DNA of 64,000 nt, taken from contig SVTF01000002.1 of NCBI GenBank assembly GCA_015063905.1, positions 55,289 to 119,288 on the forward strand, written 5' to 3'. This DNA comes from Oscillospiraceae bacterium. GTDB taxonomy: Bacteria > Bacillota > Clostridia > Oscillospirales > CAG-272. Shown one piece after another: positions 52,896-60,699 of this stretch. The notes below the pieces were generated by a model, which was given only the letters and a program-made list of their open reading frames with translations, was not told the DNA's origin and did not search any database. The position numbers were made by a program, and so were the translations under genes. The stretch's first letter is position 1, and each line of letters begins with the position of its first letter.

Positions 52896-54527
52896 ATGAA
52901 AGCCTGTGTTATTCAACCTTATTATTCATTCAACAAAGAAGATATAGAGTCCTGCTTTGAGGGTTTCCTTGGGCTGATTGACGAGTGCGACGACAGCCTT
53001 GACCTCATCGTACTGCCCGAATACAGTGACGTTTTGGCGGCGGTGCACGGAAAGAAGGAATTTTACGGCGCTGTCGACAAATATAACGGTGTTATTATGC
53101 AAAAGGCGAGCGAGCTTGCGGTGCGATGTCACGCCATCGTGTGTGTCAACGCGTCGTTTTATACCGAGCTCGGCGTTCGCAATACCACGTTCGTGCTTGA
53201 CCGCGAGGGAAATATAGCAGGCAAGTATTTCAAGGCGCATCCCGCGCCCAGCGAGGTAAAGACCGATTCTCAGGGCGGAAACGAGCTTGACGTTGAGTAC
53301 AGCTACCTGCCCGAAGCTCCTTACGTCCTTGAGATCGAGGGCATGAGACTTGGCTTTATGACGTGCTACGATTTTTATTTCTACGAAAATTTCGCCAGAC
53401 TTGCAAGAGAGAACGTGGACGTTATCATCGGCTGCTCGCATCAGAGAACTGACACGCACGAGGCGCTTTCCATAATAAACAGATTTTTGTGCTACAATAC
53501 CAACGCATATCTCGTTCGCGTGGCGGTGTCATTGGGCGAGGACTCGGACATCTGCGGATGCAGCTCAATAATCGCGCCCGACGGTAAGGTGCTGGTGGAT
53601 ATGAAAAGCCGCGTAGGGCTTGGGGTATGCGACATTGATGTTAAGGATAAATACTATAAGCCCGCGGGCTTTGGCGGCGTTTTGAAGTCGCATTACGAGT
53701 ACATAGAGGAGGGAAGAAGACCGTGGCTTTACCGCAACGGCGGCGCATCGGTCGTGCCCTTTGAAGACGTAATGAAATATCCTCGACTTTGCGCGCACAG
53801 AGGCTTTTCGGCGGTCTGCCCCGAGAATAGCATGGTGGCTCTCGGCTCGGCGGTGGCGCTTGGCGCAGAGGAGATAGAATTTGATATCTGGTCGACCTCG
53901 GACGGCGTGCTTGTTTCCTGCCACGACGATACGCTTGACAGAGTCAGCGACGGTGAGGGTAAGATATACGAAAAAACATATGCGGAGCTTATGCAGCTTG
54001 ATTTCGGCGTAAAGCACGGCGAAAAGTTCAAAGGACTGCGCATTGCGACATTTGAGGAGATACTAAAAAAGTTCTCAGGGCGCGTTGTTATGAATATTCA
54101 CGTGAAGATCTGGGACTATAAATTTGACGACGATAAGCTTTGTGAGATCGTTGCATTGATCAGAAAATACGATTGCGCAAGGCACGTGTATTTTATGACC
54201 ACGAACGATGAAATGACGGCAAAGGCGAGAAAATACGCTCCCGAGATCGCTTGCTGCGTAGGATTCGACGGAAATCCTGATCCTTTGTCTATGCCGCGAC
54301 GCGCGATCGCGCTTGGAGCGCAGAAAATACAGCTTTTTAAGCCCTATTTCAATGCCGAAACGGTAAAGCTGGCACATGAAAACGGAATTTTGTGCAACGT
54401 TTTCTGGTCGGACGAGCCCGATGAGGCAAGGGAATTCTTTAAGATGGGTATCGACACGGTGCTGACCAACGATTATCTGCGCATCTATACGGCGCTCAAG
54501 GATGAATTTCCCATTAAAAAGGTGTAA
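52896..54527 (+). CDS. Fusion of a nitrilase-type amidohydrolase and a glycerophosphodiester phosphodiesterase
   Basis: A 543-residue two-domain protein. Residues 1-270 are a carbon-nitrogen hydrolase with the triad E42 (VLPEYSD), K113 (GKYFKAHPAP) and C157 (FMTCYDFYF). Residues about 297-535 are a GDPD domain: LCAHRGFSAVCPENSM, EEIEFDIWSTSDGVLVSCHD, with H301/R302, E328, D330 and H343 as expected catalytic or metal positions. Both sites look intact and there is no signal peptide. The combination suggests sequential removal of an amide and a glycerophosphodiester group, but no substrate is known. Confidence 0.88.
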   Translation: MKACVIQPYYSFNKEDIESCFEGFLGLIDECDDSLDLIVLPEYSDVLAAVHGKKEFYGAVDKYNGVIMQKASELAVRCHAIVCVNASFYTELGVRNTTFVLDREGNIAGKYFKAHPAPSEVKTDSQGGNELDVEYSYLPEAPYVLEIEGMRLGFMTCYDFYFYENFARLARENVDVIIGCSHQRTDTHEALSIINRFLCYNTNAYLVRVAVSLGEDSDICGCSSIIAPDGKVLVDMKSRVGLGVCDIDVKDKYYKPAGFGGVLKSHYEYIEEGRRPWLYRNGGASVVPFEDVMKYPRLCAHRGFSAVCPENSMVALGSAVALGAEEIEFDIWSTSDGVLVSCHDDTLDRVSDGEGKIYEKTYAELMQLDFGVKHGEKFKGLRIATFEEILKKFSGRVVMNIHVKIWDYKFDDDKLCEIVALIRKYDCARHVYFMTTNDEMTAKARKYAPEIACCVGFDGNPDPLSMPRRAIALGAQKIQLFKPYFNAETVKLAHENGILCNVFWSDEPDEAREFFKMGIDTVLTNDYLRIYTALKDEFPIKKV

Positions 54528-54529
54528 AA

Positions 54530-55474
54530 ATGAAAAACAAGACTATCAAAACCTTTCTTTTTGATTTTGACGGCACGCTTGTGGACTCGATGCCTACCTT
54601 CGTTGCCGTAATGCTCCGAATTCTTGACGAGCACGGAATAAAATACGGAGACGACATCGTAAAAATAATAACGCCGCTTGGCTATCACGGAACGGCAGAG
54701 TATTATCGCACGCTGGGGATAGAAACGCCCACGGAGCAGCTCATTGAAACAATGAATCGCTACGCCGTTGACGAATACACGTTCAATATCGGTGCAAAGG
54801 ACACCGTCATCGACACCTTGCGCGAAATGAAGGCACAGGGATACAGTCTCAACGTATTAACGGCGAGTCCGCATTTGGCACTCGATCCTTGCCTTAAAAG
54901 ACTCGGCGTGTGGGAGCTTTTCGACAACGTGTGGTCGTGCGACGACTTTCACACCACGAAGGCGAACCCCGAGATATACAAAATGGCGTCAGAACGCATG
55001 GGATGTGACATCTCGGACGTGGTTTTCGTGGACGACAATATAAATGCCGTCAAGACTGCAAAGACAGCGGGTATGGTGTCATATGGAATATTCGACGAAT
55101 CGAGCGCAGATTACGTCGAGGAATTCAAGAATACCGCCGACGGATACGTATATAAATTTTCGGAGCTTTTGGAGTGTGGCATTGATCCAAAAAAGAAAAA
55201 ATGGCGAAAGAAGCTTGGAGAGATCTTTGGCGAGCTCGCAATAGAACTGGTTTTGGCGGTACTTTTGCCCGCGATAGGATTATTTATTCTCAATCTTTTG
55301 GGCATAGAGGCATCGTTTGCGGAATCCGATCTTGATTTTTTGGGATTTATAGGCTTTTTGGTGTTCGCGGCGGTTTGCGCGGTGACATTCGCGATAATAC
55401 ACATGATAATGAAAAATCGCAAAGGAAAATCCAAGGACTGCTTTGACAATGATGACAACGGAAAGGAAGACTGA
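54530..55474 (+). CDS. HAD-superfamily phosphatase with a C-terminal two-helix membrane anchor
   Basis: Residues 1-215 form a PGP-like HAD phosphatase: FLFDFDGTLVDS (D12, D14), NVLTASPHLALDP, KANPEIYKMA and VVFVDDNINAVKTAKTAG. A basic linker (KKKKWRKKLG) then leads to two hydrophobic helices (about 236-258 and 270-294) and an acidic Asp-rich tail. HAD phosphatases normally end after the first part, so the membrane extension is unusual. It begins 3 bp after the nitrilase-GDPD gene, whose GDPD product could be its substrate. AAAGGTG precedes the start. Confidence 0.85.
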   Translation: MKNKTIKTFLFDFDGTLVDSMPTFVAVMLRILDEHGIKYGDDIVKIITPLGYHGTAEYYRTLGIETPTEQLIETMNRYAVDEYTFNIGAKDTVIDTLREMKAQGYSLNVLTASPHLALDPCLKRLGVWELFDNVWSCDDFHTTKANPEIYKMASERMGCDISDVVFVDDNINAVKTAKTAGMVSYGIFDESSADYVEEFKNTADGYVYKFSELLECGIDPKKKKWRKKLGEIFGELAIELVLAVLLPAIGLFILNLLGIEASFAESDLDFLGFIGFLVFAAVCAVTFAIIHMIMKNRKGKSKDCFDNDDNGKED

Positions 55475-55477
55475 AAA

Positions 55478-56245
55478 ATGATCGAACTGACCTTTTTAGG
55501 CACCTGTGCATGCGATTTTTCAAAGAAACTGCAAAACGAATTCAAGGACTGCTTCGATAAGGATGCGCGCCGAGCGTCATCTATGATGATTGCAGACTCT
55601 TGCCTTGTCGATTGCGGTGTACACGTTATGGATTCGATTCGCATTGCAAAGAAGGATGTGGGCAAGATAACCGATATTTTCGTAACGCATCTGCATTGGG
55701 ATCATTACAACCGCGACCACGTGGCAAAAATTGCCGAGGACCACAAGGTGCGTCTTTGGGTAAGAGAGGATGCGGATATAGAGCCTATTGATAATGTTGA
55801 AATTAAAAAAATGAAGCTTTTCCAAAAATACGAGGTGAGAGAAGGCTTTTTTGTCACGGGCATGGTGGCAAATCACGACGTTGTAACGTCACCTCAGCAT
55901 TTTATTTTTGAAATAGACGGAAAAAAGATATTTTACGGCTGTGACGGCGGCTGGTTTATAAACACAACGTATAATTTTTTGCGCGACCAAAAGCTCGATT
56001 TAGCGGTGCTGGACTGCACGATGGGCGATTACGACGGTGATTTCAGGATCGGCGAGCATAACGGAATTCCTATGATAAGACTTTTGTTGCCCTCGCTCAA
56101 GACCATAAACGCCATCGGCGACGCAACCGAAATTTATCTGTCGCACCTTGCGCCCTCGCTCCATAAGCCGCACGACGAGACCGTGCGCATAGCTGGCGAG
56201 TTCGGCGCAAAAGTGGCGTACGATGGGCTTACGGTAATCATCTAA
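55478..56245 (+). CDS. Metallo-beta-lactamase-fold hydrolase
   Basis: A 255-residue MBL-fold protein of the PhnP/RNase Z-like group. The metal motif is VTHLHWDHYNRDH; later ligands are in GMVANHDVV, FYGCDGGWF and YLSHLAPSLHKPHDE. An N-terminal FLGTCACDFSK with two cysteines is a feature of the PhnP-like group, whose members cleave cyclic phosphodiesters. It starts 4 bp after the HAD gene and closes the run APH-like kinase, nitrilase-GDPD, HAD, MBL, all of which act on phosphate or amide bonds. Confidence 0.87.
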   Translation: MIELTFLGTCACDFSKKLQNEFKDCFDKDARRASSMMIADSCLVDCGVHVMDSIRIAKKDVGKITDIFVTHLHWDHYNRDHVAKIAEDHKVRLWVREDADIEPIDNVEIKKMKLFQKYEVREGFFVTGMVANHDVVTSPQHFIFEIDGKKIFYGCDGGWFINTTYNFLRDQKLDLAVLDCTMGDYDGDFRIGEHNGIPMIRLLLPSLKTINAIGDATEIYLSHLAPSLHKPHDETVRIAGEFGAKVAYDGLTVII

Positions 56246-56394
56246 AGCATAACATGTTTAAGGCAAATACGGTTGACATGGTTAGATGACCTTTTATAAG
56301 CCATGAATCGATTGTTTGTTTTGTGTAAACTTTGATTTCCATTGATCATGTGGAAAAAATCTAATAAAATTATTTTCCAAATGCTCTAAAGCCC

Positions 56395-56423
56395 TTGACA
56401 CGCAACCGAAATTGCTTTATAAT
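56395..56423 (+). promoter_or_regulatory. SigA-type promoter of the ROK kinase gene
   Basis: TTGACA, 17 bp, TATAAT, 56 bp before the start codon. The rest of the 233-bp gap (56246-56394) shows no gene. Confidence 0.85.
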
Positions 56424-56478
56424 ATATGTATCAAACAATGCCGATGTAAAGTTTGGTTGTCGGCGGAACGGAGACACT

Positions 56479-57438
56479 ATGTATCGTATAGGTATTGACC
56501 TTGGCGGAACCAACATCGCGGCTGCGGTAGTCAGCCCCGATTTTAAGATCTTAAAGAAAAAGCACGTGCCCACGGGTGCGCAGAGAGATTCCTCTTTGAT
56601 TATGGATGATATGGCGCAGCTTTGCCGTGACGTGTGTAAGGAAGCGGGAATTACGCTTGCGGATATAGAGGCTATCGGTATCGCATCTCCCGGGGTTGCA
56701 AACCATGACGATGGCGTTGTAGAGTATTCGTGCAATCTTCCCTTTAGAAAGTTCCCTATATGCAAAGAGCTTGAAAACAGACTTGGTATAGAAAATATCC
56801 ACGTTGAGAACGACGCTAACGCGGCGGCTTGGGGAGAGGCGGTAGCAGGTGCTGCAAAGGGTACCAATAGCTCCGTTATGATCACGCTCGGAACAGGCGT
56901 TGGCGGCGGTGTTATCATCGACGGCAAGGTGTTCTCGGGCTTCAACTATGCGGGAACAGAGCTTGGTCACGTGGTCATCGAGGTCAACGGAAGACCTTGC
57001 GGCTGCGGCAGACGCGGATGCTGGGAGGCGTATAGCTCCGCTACGGGACTTGTTAATATGACAAAGGAAAAGCTTGCCGAGTGTGAGGCAAACGGAAGAA
57101 AGACTCTTATGACTGATATCGTTGCAAAATACGGAAAGGTCAACGGCCGCGTTGCGTTTGAAGCAAACAGAGCAGGGGACGAGGCGGCAAAGGAAGTCAT
57201 TGATATGTATCTGCTTTATCTCCAAAGCGGACTTGCAAGTATGATAAACATATTCCAGCCCGAAGTTCTGTCTATAGGCGGCGGTATATCGGGCGAGGGT
57301 GATGCGCTTATCGAAATGGTCATAGATGCTATTCGTCGCGAGCAATACGGCACGGGATTTGTTGAGCTGACAAAGGTTTGCATTGCCGAGCTTGGAAACG
57401 ACGCGGGTATAATCGGCGCGGCTTTCCTTGGCATTTAA
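56479..57438 (+). CDS. ROK-family sugar kinase (glucokinase-like)
   Basis: A 319-residue ROK kinase. The ATP loop is IGIDLGGTNIAAAVV, the ROK signature and zinc site GRPCGCGRRGCWEAYSSATGL, the catalytic aspartate lies in HVENDANAAAWGEA, and TLGTGVGGGVIIDG and SIGGGISGEGD are intact. It lacks a DNA-binding domain, so it is an enzyme and not a repressor. Glucose is the most likely substrate for this length and motif set. The start at 56479 is chosen from homology; GGAG precedes it. Confidence 0.92.
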   Translation: MYRIGIDLGGTNIAAAVVSPDFKILKKKHVPTGAQRDSSLIMDDMAQLCRDVCKEAGITLADIEAIGIASPGVANHDDGVVEYSCNLPFRKFPICKELENRLGIENIHVENDANAAAWGEAVAGAAKGTNSSVMITLGTGVGGGVIIDGKVFSGFNYAGTELGHVVIEVNGRPCGCGRRGCWEAYSSATGLVNMTKEKLAECEANGRKTLMTDIVAKYGKVNGRVAFEANRAGDEAAKEVIDMYLLYLQSGLASMINIFQPEVLSIGGGISGEGDALIEMVIDAIRREQYGTGFVELTKVCIAELGNDAGIIGAAFLGI

Positions 57439-57462
57439 TAAATAAACTAAGAGGGTAATTGT

Positions 57463-57804
57463 ATGGTAAAAGCGGTAAAAAAGGACACGGGCAACGTAAT
57501 ATATATGCGACTTATGAAGCATAACTGTCCCGTATGCCAAAAGCGGCTAAAGGTCGTGAAGATGACAAAGGTCGTTAAGGCTAAATCTCGCGAGGCGAAG
57601 CAATTCAATTTTAACGTGTGCAATATCTCTCTTGGGGACAAGGTGAAATTTGTTTGGTATGAGTTCAAATGCCGCGATTGCGATCTGCGTTTTTCGGAAG
57701 CCGAGATAAAGGCTGCGGAAAAGACACAGAAAAAAGAGGCAAAGCGCGCGGCTCGGGTACAAAAAAAGGCAGAGAAGGCACAAGCTGCAAAGCAGATGGA
57801 ATAA
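57463..57804 (+). CDS. Small zinc-ribbon protein of unknown function
   Basis: A 113-residue protein I cannot assign. Two cysteine pairs (NCPVCQKRL and FKCRDCDLRF) are separated by about 50 residues and look like one zinc ribbon. The C-terminal third (KAAEKTQKKEAKRAARVQKK) is a Lys/Ala-rich, probably coiled helix, suggesting nucleic-acid or ribosome contact. GAGGG precedes the start and a strong terminator follows, so it is likely expressed. It follows the ROK kinase at 24 bp. Confidence 0.65.
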   Translation: MVKAVKKDTGNVIYMRLMKHNCPVCQKRLKVVKMTKVVKAKSREAKQFNFNVCNISLGDKVKFVWYEFKCRDCDLRFSEAEIKAAEKTQKKEAKRAARVQKKAEKAQAAKQME

Positions 57805-57806
57805 TA

Positions 57807-57838
57807 AAAAAGGGTTCAACGAAGGTTGAACCCTTTTT
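57807..57838. terminator. Bidirectional terminator after the zinc-ribbon gene
   Basis: AAAAAGGGTTCAAC and GTTGAACCCTTTTT, a perfect 14-bp stem with loop GAAG. Confidence 0.9.
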
Positions 57839-57844
57839 GTGTTA

Positions 57845-58219
57845 TTATTTGTCACTTATCTGCGCCACATAGTCCTTTATGGCGTTGAAGGATTGCTCGC
57901 TTATGCAATGTTCTATCTTGCAGGCGTCGGCAACTGCGGTTTCCTCGTCAACGCCCAGGCTGACAAGCAGCGCGGTTAAAAGATTATGCCTTTCATACAT
58001 AGTGTTGGCAATTTGCGCGCCCTGATCGGTGAGGGTGATGTGCCCTAGACCGTCTATCTCTATAAGCCCCTTATCCTTCAGTATTTTCATAGCGCGGCTG
58101 ACAGAGGGCTTTGAGTATCCCATATATTCGCCAATATCTATTGCGCGGACGTTTTTTCCGCCGCTTGACAGAATGCGTATCGTTTCAAGATACATTTCGC
58201 CCGATTCCTGAATACTCAC
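57845..58219 (-). CDS. DtxR/MntR-family metal-dependent transcriptional regulator
   Basis: A 124-residue repressor. The N-terminal QESGEMYLETIRILSS and helix-turn-helix IDIGEYMGYSKPSVSRAMKIL are typical, followed by LTDQGAQIANTMYERHNLL and the metal-site region ADACKIEHCISEQSF. It is the short MntR-like form without an SH3 domain. The GTG start at 58219 is preferred because AGGAGGTG precedes it and homology begins there. Target genes are not obvious here; the ZIP transporter at 22680 is one distant candidate. Confidence 0.88.
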   Translation of the reverse strand: MSIQESGEMYLETIRILSSGGKNVRAIDIGEYMGYSKPSVSRAMKILKDKGLIEIDGLGHITLTDQGAQIANTMYERHNLLTALLVSLGVDEETAVADACKIEHCISEQSFNAIKDYVAQISDK

Positions 58220-58236
58220 AAAAACACCTCCTTTTT

Positions 58237-58276
58237 TGATATGTATCATTATACCACATTTTTTTAAAAAAAGCAA
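58237..58276 (-). promoter_or_regulatory. Minus-strand promoter of the DtxR/MntR gene with inverted repeat
   Basis: Minus strand: TTGCTT, 17 bp, TATAAT (58248-58276 on the plus strand). An inverted repeat TGATA-TG-TATCA (58237-58248) abuts the -10 and could be a self-control site. Confidence 0.6.
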
Positions 58277-58330
58277 TATCACATTAAAATTTCGGTGCTT
58301 TGACGGAAAGAGGGGAGAATTTGACGGTTT

Positions 58331-58555
58331 TTATGCCTTGTGGGCTTCAACGTAGGCACAAACCTCGCCAACAGTCTCAAATTTCACAAATTCAGTAAAG
58401 GTAAACCCAAATTTATCCTCTATCTCCATAGACATCATCATAATTGATATGGAATCAAAGCCGAGGTCTTCTATAAGACGTGTGGACTCGGTAACGGCAG
58501 TCATATCCACGTCGGGAATTACCTTCTTTAATATATCCTTGAGTTGATTTAACAT
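58331..58555 (-). CDS. Acyl carrier protein, cluster-specific
   Basis: A 74-residue acidic four-helix carrier. The phosphopantetheine serine is in LIEDLGFDSISIMMM, and IEDKFGFTFTEF follows. Its sequence is not that of a typical house-keeping AcpP (which reads DSLD/E after the Ser), so it is likely a dedicated carrier. It lies 2 bp after the GNAT-like gene and downstream of plsX and fakA, suggesting that it carries acyl groups for the GNAT-like protein. Confidence 0.88.
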   Translation of the reverse strand: MLNQLKDILKKVIPDVDMTAVTESTRLIEDLGFDSISIMMMSMEIEDKFGFTFTEFVKFETVGEVCAYVEAHKA

Positions 58556-58557
58556 AG

Positions 58558-59691
58558 TTATTCTCCTTTTTCTATATTTTTAACGTAAGAACGGCGGCGT
58601 TTATGTTGCCTTTTATCAAAATGCTTCCATTGTGAGATCACCTGAACGTTGGTTTCAAGGTTTAGGTTGGTCTCGCATTTATTAGCCATTTTGGTTTCAA
58701 GCAGATGCAAAATGCCCGTTATCATAACGGCATTGATGCCCACGTTTTGATATTCCGGGCGCACGGCTATGAGCGCTAAGTCCATTATTTCGGGCTTGTT
58801 TACCGCGCGGAGTATTCTGATGAGAGTAGGCAGGGTCATTTTGCCCCCGCTTTTTTTGACCGCCTCGGCGATGGAAGGAAAGCAAAGGCCGAAAGCCACA
58901 ACCCTCTCGTTTTCATCGCAAATGAAAATAAGAAATTCCTTTTTAACTATGAGCATAAACTGGCTTACGAGCTCATCCTGCGCTTCCTTGGATATCGGAA
59001 CAGTGCCGTAAAGCTTGGAATAACACTCGTCAAGACATTCGAAGAATCCATCCTTGTATTGGTCGATGTATTGCTTTTTGGAAATTCCGTCTGTTTTGGC
59101 AATGTGCAGCTTATTCATGCTGAGGATTCTATCGGACACGCGAAACAGCATGTCGTTGCGAACGGGTGGCTCGCGTAGCTCAAATTCCAACCAATCTATC
59201 TCTTTTTGGAAGCCCGAGTCCTCCACGAGAGCGGGATAGTAGTCGAAGTTATATTGCTCCTCAAACGTGGAATCCTCGCCAAAGCCCTCGATCAGCAACC
59301 CCTCTCGGTCAAGATCATTATATCCCAAGGGACCGTGCAGAGATGTCATTTCGTGATTCCTCGCCCAATCTTCAACAGCGCCAAACAGCGCTTGTGATAC
59401 TTCCGTATCATCTATTGAATCGAAACGGGTAAAGCGCGCGTGACGCTCACCGTGCAGCTCGTTATATTGCTTTTGGATTATACCTTGAATTCGACCAACC
59501 ACCTTGCCGTCCTTTTCTGCTAAAAAGAATACGGACTCTGATATTTTGCGGTCGCCGCCCGTAGTCAAAAGCTTTTTTTCGTCGGAATACAGTGGGGGAG
59601 TGAATTGAGGACAGTTGCGGTAAAGCTCCAACGGAAGCTCGATAAATTTTTTGATATCTTTTTTTGAGCTTACTTGTCTTACAGTTATCAT
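58558..59691 (-). CDS. GNAT-like acyltransferase family protein of unknown substrate
   Basis: A 377-residue protein of a widespread uncharacterised family with two GNAT-like halves. The N-terminal VSSKKDIKKFIELPLELYRN plus FTPPLY, the VVGRIQGI strand and HGPLGYNDLDREGLLIEGFG are its recognisable marks; DLALIAVRPEYQNVGINAVM in the second half resembles the acyl-CoA or acyl-carrier phosphopantetheine-binding loop of GNAT enzymes. Tight coupling to an acyl carrier protein gene suggests it uses acyl-ACP, by analogy with FeeM-type N-acyl amino acid synthases. That function is inference. Confidence 0.75.
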   Translation of the reverse strand: MITVRQVSSKKDIKKFIELPLELYRNCPQFTPPLYSDEKKLLTTGGDRKISESVFFLAEKDGKVVGRIQGIIQKQYNELHGERHARFTRFDSIDDTEVSQALFGAVEDWARNHEMTSLHGPLGYNDLDREGLLIEGFGEDSTFEEQYNFDYYPALVEDSGFQKEIDWLEFELREPPVRNDMLFRVSDRILSMNKLHIAKTDGISKKQYIDQYKDGFFECLDECYSKLYGTVPISKEAQDELVSQFMLIVKKEFLIFICDENERVVAFGLCFPSIAEAVKKSGGKMTLPTLIRILRAVNKPEIMDLALIAVRPEYQNVGINAVMITGILHLLETKMANKCETNLNLETNVQVISQWKHFDKRQHKRRRSYVKNIEKGE

Positions 59692-59715
59692 AAGTGCGTC
59701 CTTGTCAAAAGATTA

Positions 59716-60612
59716 TTATTCAAGCGGCTCGTCGTCGCGGCGCAGGAAAACGAGATTGTAGCCTGCAAGCCAAGGTCCGTTGTGGCATCCGCTGACGGGC
59801 GACATGATTACTGCATCGTGGTTGGTCTCAACTCCGTTTTTCTGCTCTATAACCTTCAGGGATTCAAGCAGGGAAGGACCCGTGTAAACGTGCCAGAGCA
59901 TGTAGTCTTTTGGATCGCGGTCGCCAATTTTTTCTTTTATAAGCTCGCAGGTGCGAGCCAAAGCCTTTTTAGGTGTTCTGACGCTCTCAAGGGCAACTAT
60001 CTCGCCCTCTTTATTGAAGTGAACAACGGGGCAAATGTTGAGCATCTGACCCATAAATGCCTTACCGCCCTTAAGTCTACCGTTGTAAATAAGGTAATCA
60101 AGCTTGCCGTCAACGCCGATAAACTCCTGATGAGCCATTATCCAATATAGCTCCTTCATTATGGTATCGGTGTCCACGCCCTCGGCGACGAGCTGTGCCG
60201 CGCGGACTGCCAGAAATCCCTCGATAAAGCATACTGTCTTTGAATCAAGAACGGTTATTTTGATCTTATCCTCGTAATCTTGGGCAACAAGACATATTTC
60301 GTTATACGTTCCGCCAAGACCGGAGCTTATGGCTATGACGATTATTTCGTCGTATCCATCCTCGATAGCCTTGTCAAAATGACTGCGGATCTCCGCAATC
60401 GTGGGCATTCCCGTTTTGGGAAGGTTATTTTTGGGATCTTCCATGGTTTCGAGTCTGTCATAGAATGCCACGGGATCAAGATCAAGTCCCTCGAGATATT
60501 CCTTGCCCTCATAATATACGTGTACTCTGATTATGTCAATGTCGAGATCTCTGTATCTTTCGGGAGCGTATTCGATGCATCCCGTTGAAGTGCACATTAC
60601 TTTTCTTTTCAT
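59716..60612 (-). CDS. DegV family fatty acid-binding protein (FakB-like)
   Basis: A 298-residue DegV-fold protein. FakB proteins present a bound fatty acid to the kinase FakA. GLDLDPVAFYDRL, NLPKTGMPTIAEI, IAISSGLGGTYN and LDSKTVCFIEGF follow the family layout. Two deviations: the N-terminus (MCTSTGCIEYAPERY) replaces the usual IVTDSTADL, and the lipid-carboxylate motif KTSxPS reads KTGMPT, keeping the Thr but losing the Ser. The neighbouring fakA and plsX support the FakB role. Confidence 0.85.
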   Translation of the reverse strand: MKRKVMCTSTGCIEYAPERYRDLDIDIIRVHVYYEGKEYLEGLDLDPVAFYDRLETMEDPKNNLPKTGMPTIAEIRSHFDKAIEDGYDEIIVIAISSGLGGTYNEICLVAQDYEDKIKITVLDSKTVCFIEGFLAVRAAQLVAEGVDTDTIMKELYWIMAHQEFIGVDGKLDYLIYNGRLKGGKAFMGQMLNICPVVHFNKEGEIVALESVRTPKKALARTCELIKEKIGDRDPKDYMLWHVYTGPSLLESLKVIEQKNGVETNHDAVIMSPVSGCHNGPWLAGYNLVFLRRDDEPLE

Positions 60613-60699
60613 ATTGTTCTTCCTTTACAAATTATTTGATAAATTGAGCCTCACATGCGTAAAGCATCAGCGCTCGAAAAACGCAGGTGTTTTGCGTTA

